NCBI RefSeq assembly: GCF_010729105.1
Contig: NZ_AP022573.1
Location: forward strand, 3,100,001 to 3,164,000
Length of the DNA stretch: 64,000 nt
Reading direction: 5' to 3'
From: Mycobacterium saskatchewanense
GTDB lineage: Bacteria > Actinomycetota > Actinomycetes > Mycobacteriales > Mycobacteriaceae
Numbering within the stretch: the stretch's first letter is position 1; every line of letters begins with the position of its first letter. Below the pieces are notes generated by a model, which saw only the letters and a program-made list of their open reading frames with translations, was not told where the DNA came from and ran no database searches. Made by a program: the position numbers and the translations under genes. Positions 24,097 to 33,806 of the stretch are shown piece by piece.

Positions 24097-24140
24097 GTTA
24101 CAACGTTTCTACGTTCGAACAATTGAAGAATTTATCAAGT
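24097..24140 (-). promoter_or_regulatory. Candidate ArsR operator/promoter of the Hyc-like operon
   Basis: This AT-rich stretch stands out from the surrounding G+C-rich DNA. It contains the perfect palindrome GTTCGAAC at 24113-24120 and CAATTG at 24120-24125, plus two ACGTT-type repeats. It starts 18 bp upstream of the regulator start codon, the usual place for an autoregulatory ArsR operator. The binding assignment is inferred. Confidence 0.45.
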
Positions 24141-24270
24141 CATCGAGCGATCCGCACCGCGATCGGTGGGTACGCCCCCGTCGACGCCACCGTGCGGGCC
24201 CGGGTTATGCCGGGTGAGCGGCGCCGACGCCGCGCGAATGGGGCCGGTATGACGTTGGGCACACCAACGG

Positions 24271-25041
24271 TCAGGCGCGGCCGGCCGGGCCGGTGAGGAA
24301 CGACTCGACGGCCTCGCGGTAGACGTGCGGCGCCTCGTCGTGGACCAGGTGGCCCGCCTCGGTGACACACACGTACGTTGTGTCACAGCCATTCTCGGCC
24401 ATCGTTCGCATCTGGCCCGGCGGTGTCACCGAGTTGCCCGCCTCGATGAGCAGCGCCGGCGCACGCACCGCGCGCCAGTGCGCCCAGTAGTCCCTTGTGC
24501 CCCATTGGGCGGCGATCTCGATCCACCGCGAGGTGTGACCGTGCAACCGCCAACCGGTGGGCGTGCGGTCGAAGGCTTCCAGGAAATACCGCCCCGCGAC
24601 GGGCCCGAACTCACCGAGCACCTGTTCGGCGGTGCCGAATTCGACCGGCAGGGCGCGCAGCCACGGCTCCCAGGGACCGGTGGTGCGGCCGCGAAAGTCC
24701 GGGGCCATGTCCTCGAGCACCAGCGCCGAGACCAGGTCGGGGCGTTCGGCGGCCAGGCACCACGAATGCAGGGCGCCCATCGAATGGCCGACGAGGCGCA
24801 CCGGCGTGCCCAGCTCGTTCACCGCGTCGGCCAGGTCGGCCACGAATCGCTCGGTGCTGATTGGGTGCGGGTCGCCGACGTCGCGGCCCCGGTGCCATGG
24901 CGCGTCGTAGGTGTAGACGGTGCCCATCCGGCGCAGCCACGGAGTCTGCCGCGACCACGTGCTTCCCCGGCCCATCAGGCCGTGCACCAGCACCAATGGC
25001 TCACCCCGCCCGCCCCGGCGGGTCAACAAATCGGTGGCCAT
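24271..25041 (-). CDS. Alpha/beta hydrolase (Rv3591c-like)
   Basis: The 256-residue protein has the oxyanion-hole region VLVHGLMG (18-24), the nucleophile elbow GHSMG with S87, and the C-terminal catalytic histidine in EAGHLVHDE. This is a typical alpha/beta hydrolase fold for an esterase, lipase or lactonase; the substrate is unknown. The ATG at 25041 has GGAG shortly upstream. The open frame extends to 25332, but that part covers the mhuD gene on the other strand. It is divergent from mhuD with 63 bp between start codons. Confidence 0.85.
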   Translation of the reverse strand: MATDLLTRRGGRGEPLVLVHGLMGRGSTWSRQTPWLRRMGTVYTYDAPWHRGRDVGDPHPISTERFVADLADAVNELGTPVRLVGHSMGALHSWCLAAERPDLVSALVLEDMAPDFRGRTTGPWEPWLRALPVEFGTAEQVLGEFGPVAGRYFLEAFDRTPTGWRLHGHTSRWIEIAAQWGTRDYWAHWRAVRAPALLIEAGNSVTPPGQMRTMAENGCDTTYVCVTEAGHLVHDEAPHVYREAVESFLTGPAGRA

Positions 25042-25092
25042 GGCTCCATCCTGCGCGGACCGCCCGCCGGCGAAAGAGCGGGTGCGGCGCGG

Positions 25093-25104
25093 TAGCCTAG
25101 CAAA
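25093..25104 (+). promoter_or_regulatory. Leaderless promoter -10 of mhuD
   Basis: TAGCCT (25093-25098) plus six bases precede the ATG at 25105. The geometry predicts a leaderless mRNA. Confidence 0.5.
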
Positions 25105-25425
25105 ATGCCCCAAGTGGTGAAGATCAACGCAATCGAAGTGCCCGCCGACGCCGGCCCCGAGCTGGAGAAGCGGTTCGCACACCGGGCGCACGCGGTCGAC
25201 AACCAGCCCGGTTTCCTCGGGTTCCAGCTGCTGCGCCCCGTCAAGGGCGAGAGCCGCTACTTCGTGGTGACCCAGTGGGAGTCCGAAGAGGCCTTCCAAG
25301 CGTGGGCGCAAGGGCCCGCCATTCAAGCCCATGCCGGTGAGCGGGCCAACCCGGTGGCGACCGGGGCCTCACTGCTGGAATTCGAGGTCGTGATGGACGT
25401 TGCCGGCAATAAGCAGGCTCAGTAG
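25105..25425 (+). CDS. mhuD: Heme-degrading monooxygenase MhuD
   Basis: The 106-residue ABM-fold protein matches mycobacterial MhuD (Rv3592), with the key residues N8, W67 and H76 (N7, W66 and H75 in M. tuberculosis; one residue is inserted near the N terminus here). MhuD opens heme to mycobilins and releases iron without carbon monoxide. The protein is a cytosolic dimer in the family. It overlaps the lpqF start by about 26 bp, so the two are probably co-transcribed. Confidence 0.93.
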   Translation: MPQVVKINAIEVPADAGPELEKRFAHRAHAVDNQPGFLGFQLLRPVKGESRYFVVTQWESEEAFQAWAQGPAIQAHAGERANPVATGASLLEFEVVMDVAGNKQAQ

Positions 25426-26764
25426 CCAACGCTCGGCCCGGCGCCGCGCGTTGGCGGTGAGCGCCGCGCTGGCGCTGGTGGTCGCCCTGGCACCCGGCTG
25501 CGCCCCCAACCCCTCACCTCGGGCGAACGCGGCGAACCCGGGGCGGCCGATCGACCCCACCACCCCACCGGGGATCCGGGCCCAGCAGACCCTGGAGATG
25601 CTCAACTCGGACTGGCCGATCGGGCCGGTAGGAGTCGGCACGCTGGCCGCGCCCGGCATGGTCGATCCGGTGGAGACCACCATGGAGAGGCTGTGGTGGG
25701 ACCGTCCGTTCACCCTCGACAGGGTCGACCTCAGCGCAAGCGTCGCCACGCTGCACCTCACGTCCTCCTATGGTGCGCGCCAGAGCATCCGGCTACACAC
25801 CGACGACGACGGGCGGGTCGACCGGTTCGACGTCGACACACAGGCACCCAAGATCTCGTCCTGGAGTGACATCGATGCGGTGCTGGGCAAGACGGGCGCC
25901 CGCTACTCCTATCAGGTCGCGAAAGTCGACAGTGGCAAGTGCGACCCGGTGGCGGGCACCAATACGGGCGAATCCCTGCCACTGGCATCGATTTTCAAGC
26001 TGTACGTGCTGCACGCCCTGGCCGCCGCCGTCAGGAACGGCACGGTGTCCTGGGACGATCAGCTGACCGTCACCGACAAAAGCCGGGCGGTCGGCTCGTC
26101 AGGGCTGGAATTGCGTGCGGGAGAACATGTCTCGGTCCGCACCGCCGCCGAGAAGATGATCGCCACGAGCGACAATATGGCGACCGACCTGCTGATCGGA
26201 CGGATGGGCACCCGTGCGATCGAACAAGCCCTCGTCACGGCCGGCCATCACGACCCGGCAAGCATGACGCCGTTCCCCACCATGTACGAGCTGTTCTCCG
26301 TCGGCTGGGGCCAGCCCGACCTGCGCGAGCAGTGGAAGCAGGGGTCGCCGCAAGTCCGGGCCAATCTGCTGACCCAGGCGAATTCGACTCCGTACCATCC
26401 CGATCCGACCCGCGCGCACTCTCCGGCCTCCGCCTACGGCGCGGAGTGGTACGGCAACGCGCAGGACATCTGCCGGGTGCACGCGGCGCTACAGGCCGAC
26501 GCCGTCGGCGCGGCGGCGCCGGTCAGGCAGATCCTCTCGGCGGTGTCGGGTATCCGGCTGGACCGCAACGTCTGGCCATACATCGGCGCGAAGGCCGGTG
26601 GTTTGCCAGGCGACCTCACGTTCAGCTGGTACGCCGTCGACAAGACTCAGCAGCCCTGGGTGGTCAGCTTCCAGCTGAACTGGCCCCGCGATCACGGCCC
26701 GACGGTGACCAGCTGGATGCTGCAGATCGCCCAGCAGGCCTTCGCGCTCATCGCGCCGCGGTAG
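25400..26764 (+). CDS. lpqF: Lipoprotein LpqF, serine beta-lactamase/PBP-like
   Basis: The 454-residue protein has a signal peptide and a lipobox-like APGC with C34, an N-terminal NTF2-like segment (about 50-150) and a class A beta-lactamase-like domain with SxxK at 197-200 (SIFK), SDN at 257-259 and KAG at 398-400. This suggests a penicillin-binding or acyl-serine hydrolase on the outer face of the membrane; real beta-lactamase activity is not implied. The TTG at 25400 is chosen because it gives a full basic-hydrophobic signal; it overlaps mhuD. It matches Rv3593 by position. Confidence 0.82.
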   Translation: MPAISRLSSQRSARRRALAVSAALALVVALAPGCAPNPSPRANAANPGRPIDPTTPPGIRAQQTLEMLNSDWPIGPVGVGTLAAPGMVDPVETTMERLWWDRPFTLDRVDLSASVATLHLTSSYGARQSIRLHTDDDGRVDRFDVDTQAPKISSWSDIDAVLGKTGARYSYQVAKVDSGKCDPVAGTNTGESLPLASIFKLYVLHALAAAVRNGTVSWDDQLTVTDKSRAVGSSGLELRAGEHVSVRTAAEKMIATSDNMATDLLIGRMGTRAIEQALVTAGHHDPASMTPFPTMYELFSVGWGQPDLREQWKQGSPQVRANLLTQANSTPYHPDPTRAHSPASAYGAEWYGNAQDICRVHAALQADAVGAAAPVRQILSAVSGIRLDRNVWPYIGAKAGGLPGDLTFSWYAVDKTQQPWVVSFQLNWPRDHGPTVTSWMLQIAQQAFALIAPR

Positions 26765-26766
26765 CG

Positions 26767-27398
26767 GTGAGCAACGACGAACCGCTACTGGATACCTTCC
26801 CGGGGCGCTTGTTCATCGAACACATGCGGTCGTTCGGTGGGCTGGGTATCGCCGAGGAGGTCATCCGCGCCGCGAATTGGGCTGTCGGCAGCTACCTCTA
26901 CTCCGATCGGTGTCTGGGCGTGCTGGACTTCGACGTGAGTGAACCGGAGCTTCGCGCGTACGACACCGCGAGCCTCGCGGCATTGTCGGCACTACCGTCG
27001 TTCGGGTCGCCACAGATCCATCAGGGAACGATCGGCGAATTGCATCCCCAAAGGTGCATTTCGACGTCACACACGCCCGCGTCGTACGGATCGATTCGGC
27101 CCGCGATTGGGCCGGGCTGATCGACGCGCATCCCGCCACGGCTGGCGGATGTAAATACCCGGACTGGACGGGGATCGCGGGGTCCTGGGATGCGGTGCAC
27201 CTGTCGCCGGCCGGTTTGCTCCTCGCCCACCCCAAGATCTCGGCCACCCCGTTCCGCACCACCGACGGATCGGGATACGCGCACAGCGAAGCCGGCCCCT
27301 ACGCCGGCGTCGCTCACTGGTCCGCGGTCTGCACCGCTTGGCTACGCGAGCCGCCGAACGTGTTGGTCAAACCGGCGCCGGGCGAGACCCCGGCTTAG
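26767..27398 (+). pseudogene. Hypothetical protein, frame interrupted
   Basis: A GTG start at 26767, 2 bp after lpqF, opens a frame that reads sensibly to about 27049 (through FGSPQIHQGTIGELHP) and then becomes low-quality until a stop at 27120. From about 27054 a different frame continues with VHFDVTHARVVRID and runs to 27398. The natural protein would be about 209 residues. The break lies in CCCCAAAGG (27046-27054) and corresponds to a one-base deletion or a -1 shift. It may be a real inactivation, programmed slippage or a sequencing error in a homopolymer. No family was recognised. Confidence 0.6.
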
Positions 27399-28639
27399 TT
27401 GCTGGTTGGTGGTGGTTGGGGCTGGAAGGGTTGGTACCACCACCAGTTGGCGCGTTCGCCGGTGGGGCCGGGGTAGGGCGCGACGGCGGGTGGCGGAAGG
27501 GTGGGCGGGCGCGCGAGTGATCCTGGGCTGAGCGGTCGTCCGGAGCTGTCGGTGACGGTGGGATCGGCTGCGGGGCCGGTGATGGTGATGGCGCCGTGGT
27601 GGTGTTGGCGGTGGTGGAAGGGGCAGACCAGGACCAGGTTGGACAAGTCGGTGGGGCCGCCGTCTTCCCAGTGCCAGATGTGGTGGGCGTGCAGGCCGCG
27701 GGTAGCGCCACAGCCGGGAACGGCGCAGGCGGGGTGGCGGTGTTCGAGTGCGCGGCGCAGTCGCCGGGGGATCTGGCGGGTCGTTCGGCCGGCGCCGATG
27801 AGCTGGCCGGCCCGTTCGAACCAGACTTCGCAGGTGGCATCGCAGGTCAGGTAGCGGCGTTGGTCGTCGGTGAGCAGCGGGCCCAGGTGCAGTGCGGCGG
27901 CGCGCTGTGCGACGTCGACGTGCACCACCACGGTGGTGTGGTGCCCGTGTGGGCGGCGGGTGGCCTCGGCATCCCAGCCGGCCTCGACCAGACGCATAAA
28001 CGCCTCGAGGGTGCCCGGCAATGGCGCCGCGAGTGTTGCGGCGCCATTGCCGTTGTCCCGGTCGTGCTTCCACTCGGCGATCAGCGCGTCACGGTGAGAG
28101 GCCAGCGCGGCGTCGAACTTCGCCGCGTCGGGGTGCGGGAGGGTGATCCGCCAACAGGTGAACTCCTCGCTGGAAGTCTTGGTGATCGCGGGCCGCGGTT
28201 GTCGCGGATCGGGTAGGGGTCGGGGTTCGAGCTTGACCGCGGTGCGCAGCTGGGCGACCGTGGCGACCCGCGCCAACTGCGCGTAGTGCCCATCAGATCC
28301 CGCACCGGCGCGTGCGGCGATGACGCCGACCTGATCCAGGGACAGTCGGCCCTCGCGCATGCCTTGGGCGCAGCGCGGAAACTCCTCGAGCCGGCGCGCG
28401 ACGGTGGTGATCGTGTGGGCGTTCGTCGACGACGAACCCATCTTCCAGGCCACCAACGCCGCGACCGACCGCGCACCCGTCGCACCACAGAGCTCGTCGC
28501 GATCCAACTCAGCAACGATCACCACGATCCGCCCATCAATCGCGTTGCGCTGACCGGCCAACTCCGCCAACTCCTCGAACAGCACCCCAACACGATCCGC
28601 AGGGCTCACCGCCGCGGCAGGCAATGCGGTCAACGACAT
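27395..28639 (-). CDS. 13E12-family DUF222/HNH endonuclease-domain protein
   Basis: The 414-residue protein has an N-terminal DUF222 helical domain (about 15-260) and a C-terminal HNH domain with C305, C310, H319-H320 and C339 plus H342/H346, all intact. Such 13E12 proteins occur in many near-identical copies in mycobacteria and are often taken as remnants of mobile DNA; their biological role is not known. The ATG at 28639 is preferred because it starts the conserved MSLTALP region; the frame is open to 28711. It converges with the frameshifted gene with a 4 bp overlap of stops. Confidence 0.85.
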   Translation of the reverse strand: MSLTALPAAAVSPADRVGVLFEELAELAGQRNAIDGRIVVIVAELDRDELCGATGARSVAALVAWKMGSSSTNAHTITTVARRLEEFPRCAQGMREGRLSLDQVGVIAARAGAGSDGHYAQLARVATVAQLRTAVKLEPRPLPDPRQPRPAITKTSSEEFTCWRITLPHPDAAKFDAALASHRDALIAEWKHDRDNGNGAATLAAPLPGTLEAFMRLVEAGWDAEATRRPHGHHTTVVVHVDVAQRAAALHLGPLLTDDQRRYLTCDATCEVWFERAGQLIGAGRTTRQIPRRLRRALEHRHPACAVPGCGATRGLHAHHIWHWEDGGPTDLSNLVLVCPFHHRQHHHGAITITGPAADPTVTDSSGRPLSPGSLARPPTLPPPAVAPYPGPTGERANWWWYQPFQPQPPPTSN

Positions 28640-28754
28640 AACCCGATCATCGCATCCGGGTACGACAACACCCGGCTGCCGAATTCTGTGCCGAGGTGAG
28701 ACCGTTCTCATTCACCGCACCACGGTGCACGACCGCAGGACCGCAACCCCAATC

Positions 28755-29297
28755 TCACGACCGCAAGGTCCAGCGGCCGTTGCGGAAATGCAGGACGGTG
28801 CGGCTGACCGGTTCAATGTCCAAGCGCCAGAACGATTTCGGCGGTGCGTCGAGGGCGAATAGGATCGCCGCACGGACCACCGCGGGATGCGTCACGGCCG
28901 CAGTCGGCGAAGCGTCGTCGCCCAAGGACCCCAGCCAGCCGCCCACCCGCCGGGTCAGGTCGACGATCGACTCGCCTCCGTGCGGCGCGCACGCCGGATT
29001 GAAAAGCCACGTCTCGAGCGCTCGTGGATCGATTGCCGTCAAAGGCCGGCCTCGCCACGTCCCACAATCGAGATCGGCCAACCGGGGCTCGACGATGGGT
29101 CGCAGGCCGAGCAGCTCCGCGGTTTCCCGGGCGCGCCGCTCGGGCGCGGCGAAGTGACGGCAGTCCTGCACGGCGGCCGAGCTTTTCACCTGCCGACGTC
29201 CGATGTCGCTGAGCGGTTCGTCGAGAGGAAAGCGCCCGGTTGCCATGGCGTCCGTCATCGCGTGCGACACCAGCGTCAGCCGGAGGACATCACTCAC
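28755..29297 (-). CDS. Histidine phosphatase-like protein with altered RHG motif
   Basis: The 180-residue protein has the phosphoglycerate-mutase-like fold: LTLVSHAMTD at 7-16, RRARETAELLG, GTWRG and a second histidine in VTHPAVVRA. In active members the first motif is RHG; here it is S11-H12-A13, so the catalytic His is kept but the phosphate-binding Arg is lost. It is translated from a GTG overlapping the cbtA stop by 4 bp, so it belongs to the riboswitch-controlled operon. A CobC-like role in cobalamin assembly is suggested by the context but weakened by the missing arginine. Confidence 0.75.
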   Translation of the reverse strand: MSDVLRLTLVSHAMTDAMATGRFPLDEPLSDIGRRQVKSSAAVQDCRHFAAPERRARETAELLGLRPIVEPRLADLDCGTWRGRPLTAIDPRALETWLFNPACAPHGGESIVDLTRRVGGWLGSLGDDASPTAAVTHPAVVRAAILFALDAPPKSFWRLDIEPVSRTVLHFRNGRWTLRS

Positions 29298-30070
29298 GCG
29301 TTGATGCTCGGCGCCCGGTCCTCCAGCAACCGGCCGGCCAGCACGGCGAAGACCACGCCGATGGTCGCCCAGAGGATCAGCTGCGTGGCCAGTGCGACCA
29401 ACCTGAACTCGTAGAGCACGTCGGCCGGGAAGCCGGGATAGACGATCGCGCCCGACGCGTCGCGCATAGGCTGCGGCGTCTCGTCCACGGGCGGCAGCGC
29501 CGCCAGCGCGGCGGCGATCGCGACAACGTATGCCCCCGCCGCAAGCCACGCCGCGCCCCGCCCGCCGAGGCGGTCCGTCAGGCGGCGCGCCAGCCACACC
29601 GCGGCGATCGCCAGCGCCACCGATACCAGCATCGCCGCCAGATACCAACCGGTGCGCGCCCCGATCGTATCGGCCTGGCCGACCGCCGGCGGGTTCGGCG
29701 GATATTTGGCGAACGGCACCAGATACACCGCGCCGAACGCACCCGCCGCTAAAAGCACCGAGAGCGTCCGTGGCGCAACCGAATTCGTCCGCGCGTAGGC
29801 GACGCAGAACAGTACGGCAAACAGAGCGCCCATCGCGACGCCGAAAATCAGCATCCCGAAACCGAGCCCCGCGTTGGCCTGCACCCCGCGGCTGAACAAC
29901 TCGGCGCCGTGCTCATGGACGCCGTGCGCGTCCTCGGCATCGATCCGGCCGTCCTCGTAAGCGATGGCACGGCCGATGACGGGTTCGGCGCACAGCCGGG
30001 CGAAGACGAACGCCAGCACCGCGCCGAGGGCGCCGGCCAGTAGGCCGCGCCCGATCAGGCGTTTCTCCAC
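29294..30070 (-). CDS. cbtA: CbtA, candidate cobalt transporter
   Basis: The 258-residue protein has about six membrane helices and a His/Glu/Asp-rich loop (EDAHGVHEHGAE, about 46-57) that could bind metal, as in the CbtA family. CbtA is predicted to import cobalt with the small CbtB protein, based on co-occurrence with B12 riboswitches; transport has little direct biochemical proof. It follows cbtB by 9 bp and overlaps the phosphatase-like gene by 4 bp. Confidence 0.85.
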   Translation of the reverse strand: MEKRLIGRGLLAGALGAVLAFVFARLCAEPVIGRAIAYEDGRIDAEDAHGVHEHGAELFSRGVQANAGLGFGMLIFGVAMGALFAVLFCVAYARTNSVAPRTLSVLLAAGAFGAVYLVPFAKYPPNPPAVGQADTIGARTGWYLAAMLVSVALAIAAVWLARRLTDRLGGRGAAWLAAGAYVVAIAAALAALPPVDETPQPMRDASGAIVYPGFPADVLYEFRLVALATQLILWATIGVVFAVLAGRLLEDRAPSINA

Positions 30071-30079
30071 GCGCCGGGG

Positions 30080-30292
30080 TCAGTGGCAGGGGAAGCCGAG
30101 CAGGTGCCGTGCGTCGTGCAGGAACTCGTGCACGCTCGCGTCCCCCCTGACCAGGGATACGGCGCCGTGCTCCAGGCCGACGACGTAGAGCGCCAAGAGC
30201 GCCAGGAAGGCGGTCACCGACAGCCACAGCGCGGCACTAGCCGTCGAGAGATCCAGGGGTCGAATGCGGGCGATTCTCTGGCGGTTGGACAC
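30080..30292 (-). CDS. cbtB: CbtB, small cobalt transporter subunit
   Basis: The 70-residue protein has one membrane helix (about 21-41) and the C-terminal metal motif VHEFLHDARHLLGFPCH that is characteristic of CbtB. The GTG start at 30292 has a strong AAGGAG six to seven bases upstream. A cobalamin riboswitch lies in its leader, which implies repression of translation or transcription when B12 is plentiful. Confidence 0.88.
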   Translation of the reverse strand: MSNRQRIARIRPLDLSTASAALWLSVTAFLALLALYVVGLEHGAVSLVRGDASVHEFLHDARHLLGFPCH

Positions 30293-30324
30293 CGTCGGCT
30301 CCTTCTGGGGATATCGCGCCCCGG

Positions 30325-30420
30325 TTGGGATGACGGGCTTCGGGTCTGACTGTGGACAGTGGCGCGACCGTTCTGGAGTTTCACCAGATTCCGTTGCCCG
30401 TATGGCAAAGGTCAGTGTAG
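30325..30420 (-). ncRNA. Cobalamin riboswitch upstream of cbtB
   Basis: Read on the minus strand, the leader contains GGTGAAACTCCAGAACGGTC followed by GCGCCACTGT and, further on, AGTCAGACCCGAAGCCCGTC. These match the conserved core of B12 riboswitches (GGTGAAAxTCC, the GCxACTG core and the B12 box AGYCMG). TGAC at the 5' end and GTCA at the 3' end can form the closing P1 helix. It ends about 30 bp before the cbtB start codon, so it can act on expression of the whole cbtB-cbtA-phosphatase operon. Confidence 0.85.
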
Positions 30421-30440
30421 ACCGCGGGCTAACGGAAAAC

Positions 30441-30470
30441 GGGCGGTGGTCGCGATCGCGACCACCGCCC
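30441..30470 (-). terminator. Terminator downstream of clpC1 (perfect 30-bp palindrome)
   Basis: GGGCGGTGGTCGC, GATC, GCGACCACCGCCC form a perfect palindrome of 30 bp with 13-bp arms and a 4-base loop. It starts 26 bp after the clpC1 stop and lies before the cbtB riboswitch. There is no U-tract, as is common for mycobacterial hairpin terminators, and being symmetrical it could work in both directions. Confidence 0.7.
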
Positions 30471-30495
30471 GCCCGTTGCCCGTCGCCGACAACCG

Positions 30496-33027
<2,532 letters not shown>

Positions 33028-33210
33028 CGGTGGTTACCTGCTCTCCCTCACCATCGGTACAACCTCGTTACCGACCAGTGGGGCCGGTCTCGCGTACCTG
33101 CCATCCACTGTAATGGTCGGCCTGCCAGGGGGCCTAACCTTGCGGTTCCTCACACTCCGAGAAGCGCCCGGCGTTTGGCGCCGAATCCCCCTGTGACTTC
33201 TTGTCTCATC

Positions 33211-33225
33211 AGCAGTAACTGAACA
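33211..33225 (+). repeat. Shared dyad motif, clpC1 copy
   Basis: AGCAGTAACTGAACA contains the symmetric CAGT-A-ACTG. A copy differing by one base is found at 33706-33720 upstream of lsr2. The copies lie about 495 bp apart, each in the upstream region of a minus-strand gene. Confidence 0.5.
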
Positions 33226-33269
33226 AACGCGGCGGGCCGCCAATTCGTTTCCTTTGACGCCGGCAATCT

Positions 33270-33286
33270 TTTCGCCGCCAGCGAAA
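33270..33286 (-). promoter_or_regulatory. ClgR-like operator upstream of clpC1
   Basis: TTTCGC-N5-GCGAAA is an inverted repeat with 6-bp arms and contains the CGC-N5-GCG core described for ClgR, the activator of clp genes in actinobacteria. It lies about 240 bp upstream of the clpC1 start. Assignment is by motif only; it might instead be part of the lsr2 3' region. Confidence 0.35.
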
Positions 33287-33297
33287 GGACAAATAAT

Positions 33298-33328
33298 CGG
33301 CGCCCGGACCGCGTGGGCCCGGGCGCCG
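33298..33328 (-). terminator. Hairpin terminator downstream of lsr2
   Basis: CGGCGCCCGG (33298-33307) and CCGGGCGCCG (33319-33328) are perfect 10-bp arms around an 11-base loop, 13 bp after the lsr2 stop. There is no U-tract, as usual in mycobacteria. Confidence 0.6.
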
Positions 33329-33341
33329 GTGAGCGTGTTTG

Positions 33342-33680
33342 TCAGGTCGCCGCGTGGAAGGCGTCGATGACGTCGGCCGGGATGCGGCCACGAGTGGACA
33401 CGTTGTGGCCGTTGCGACGAGCCCATTCGCGGATCGCGGCGCTCTGCTCGCGGTCGATCGCCCCGCGGCCCCGCCCGGTGCCGGAACGCCCACGCCGCCT
33501 GCCGCCGACGCGACGGCCCGCCGCCACCCACTGCTTCAGGTCGTTGCGCAGTTTGGCGGCATTCTTGGACGAAAGGTCAATCTCGTAGGTCACTCCGTCA
33601 AGCCCGAATTCGACTGTTTCATCGGCTGCGCCGGCACCGTCGAAATCATCGACCAAGGTGACGGTCACTTTTTTCGCCAT
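33342..33680 (-). CDS. lsr2: Nucleoid-associated protein Lsr2
   Basis: The 112-residue protein has the N-terminal dimerisation domain (about 1-50), an Arg/Gly-rich linker (about 56-74) and a C-terminal DNA-binding domain whose AT-hook-like RGR is at 97-99, exactly as in M. tuberculosis Lsr2. It silences AT-rich and horizontally acquired DNA, like H-NS. The ATG at 33680 has a GAGGGTGAG region upstream. It lies downstream of lysS with its own 126-bp promoter region. Confidence 0.97.
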   Translation of the reverse strand: MAKKVTVTLVDDFDGAGAADETVEFGLDGVTYEIDLSSKNAAKLRNDLKQWVAAGRRVGGRRRGRSGTGRGRGAIDREQSAAIREWARRNGHNVSTRGRIPADVIDAFHAAT

Positions 33681-33806
33681 TATCTCACCCTCGCGTTTCG
33701 TCCTGAGCAGTTACTGAACAGATTGGGCGAACCTCCCCGGCCACCAATCTGCCATAGCAACGAAGCATACTCAATCCGCCACGATGGCGCACAGTTCACG
33801 TTTCAA
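33681..33806 (-). promoter_or_regulatory. lsr2 upstream region with shared dyad motif
   Basis: The 126 bp between the lysS stop and the lsr2 start are relatively AT-rich. They contain TATGCT as a possible -10 on the minus strand (near 33765) and the dyad AGCAGTTACTGAACA (33706-33720), which is repeated with one mismatch upstream of clpC1. If TATGCT is used, the dyad would lie in the 5' untranslated leader. Confidence 0.45.

Larger units (their letters stand above)
33028..33341. other. Intergenic region clpC1/lsr2 (clpC1 promoter region)
   Basis: This 314-bp stretch has no convincing gene. From the lsr2 side it holds a hairpin terminator (33298-33328), a ClgR-like dyad (33270-33286), and a copy of the AGCAGTWACTGAACA motif (33211-33225). 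The last 180 bp before clpC1 would be its leader; TACAGT in that part is a possible -10. Confidence 0.6.

Noticed and set aside
27046..27054. Classical -1 programmed frameshift heptamer at the broken hypothetical gene
   Set aside because: CCCAAAG resembles X XXY YYZ, but it is not in the proper reading phase (codons are CCC CAA AGG), and no downstream pseudoknot is obvious; a simple indel is more likely.
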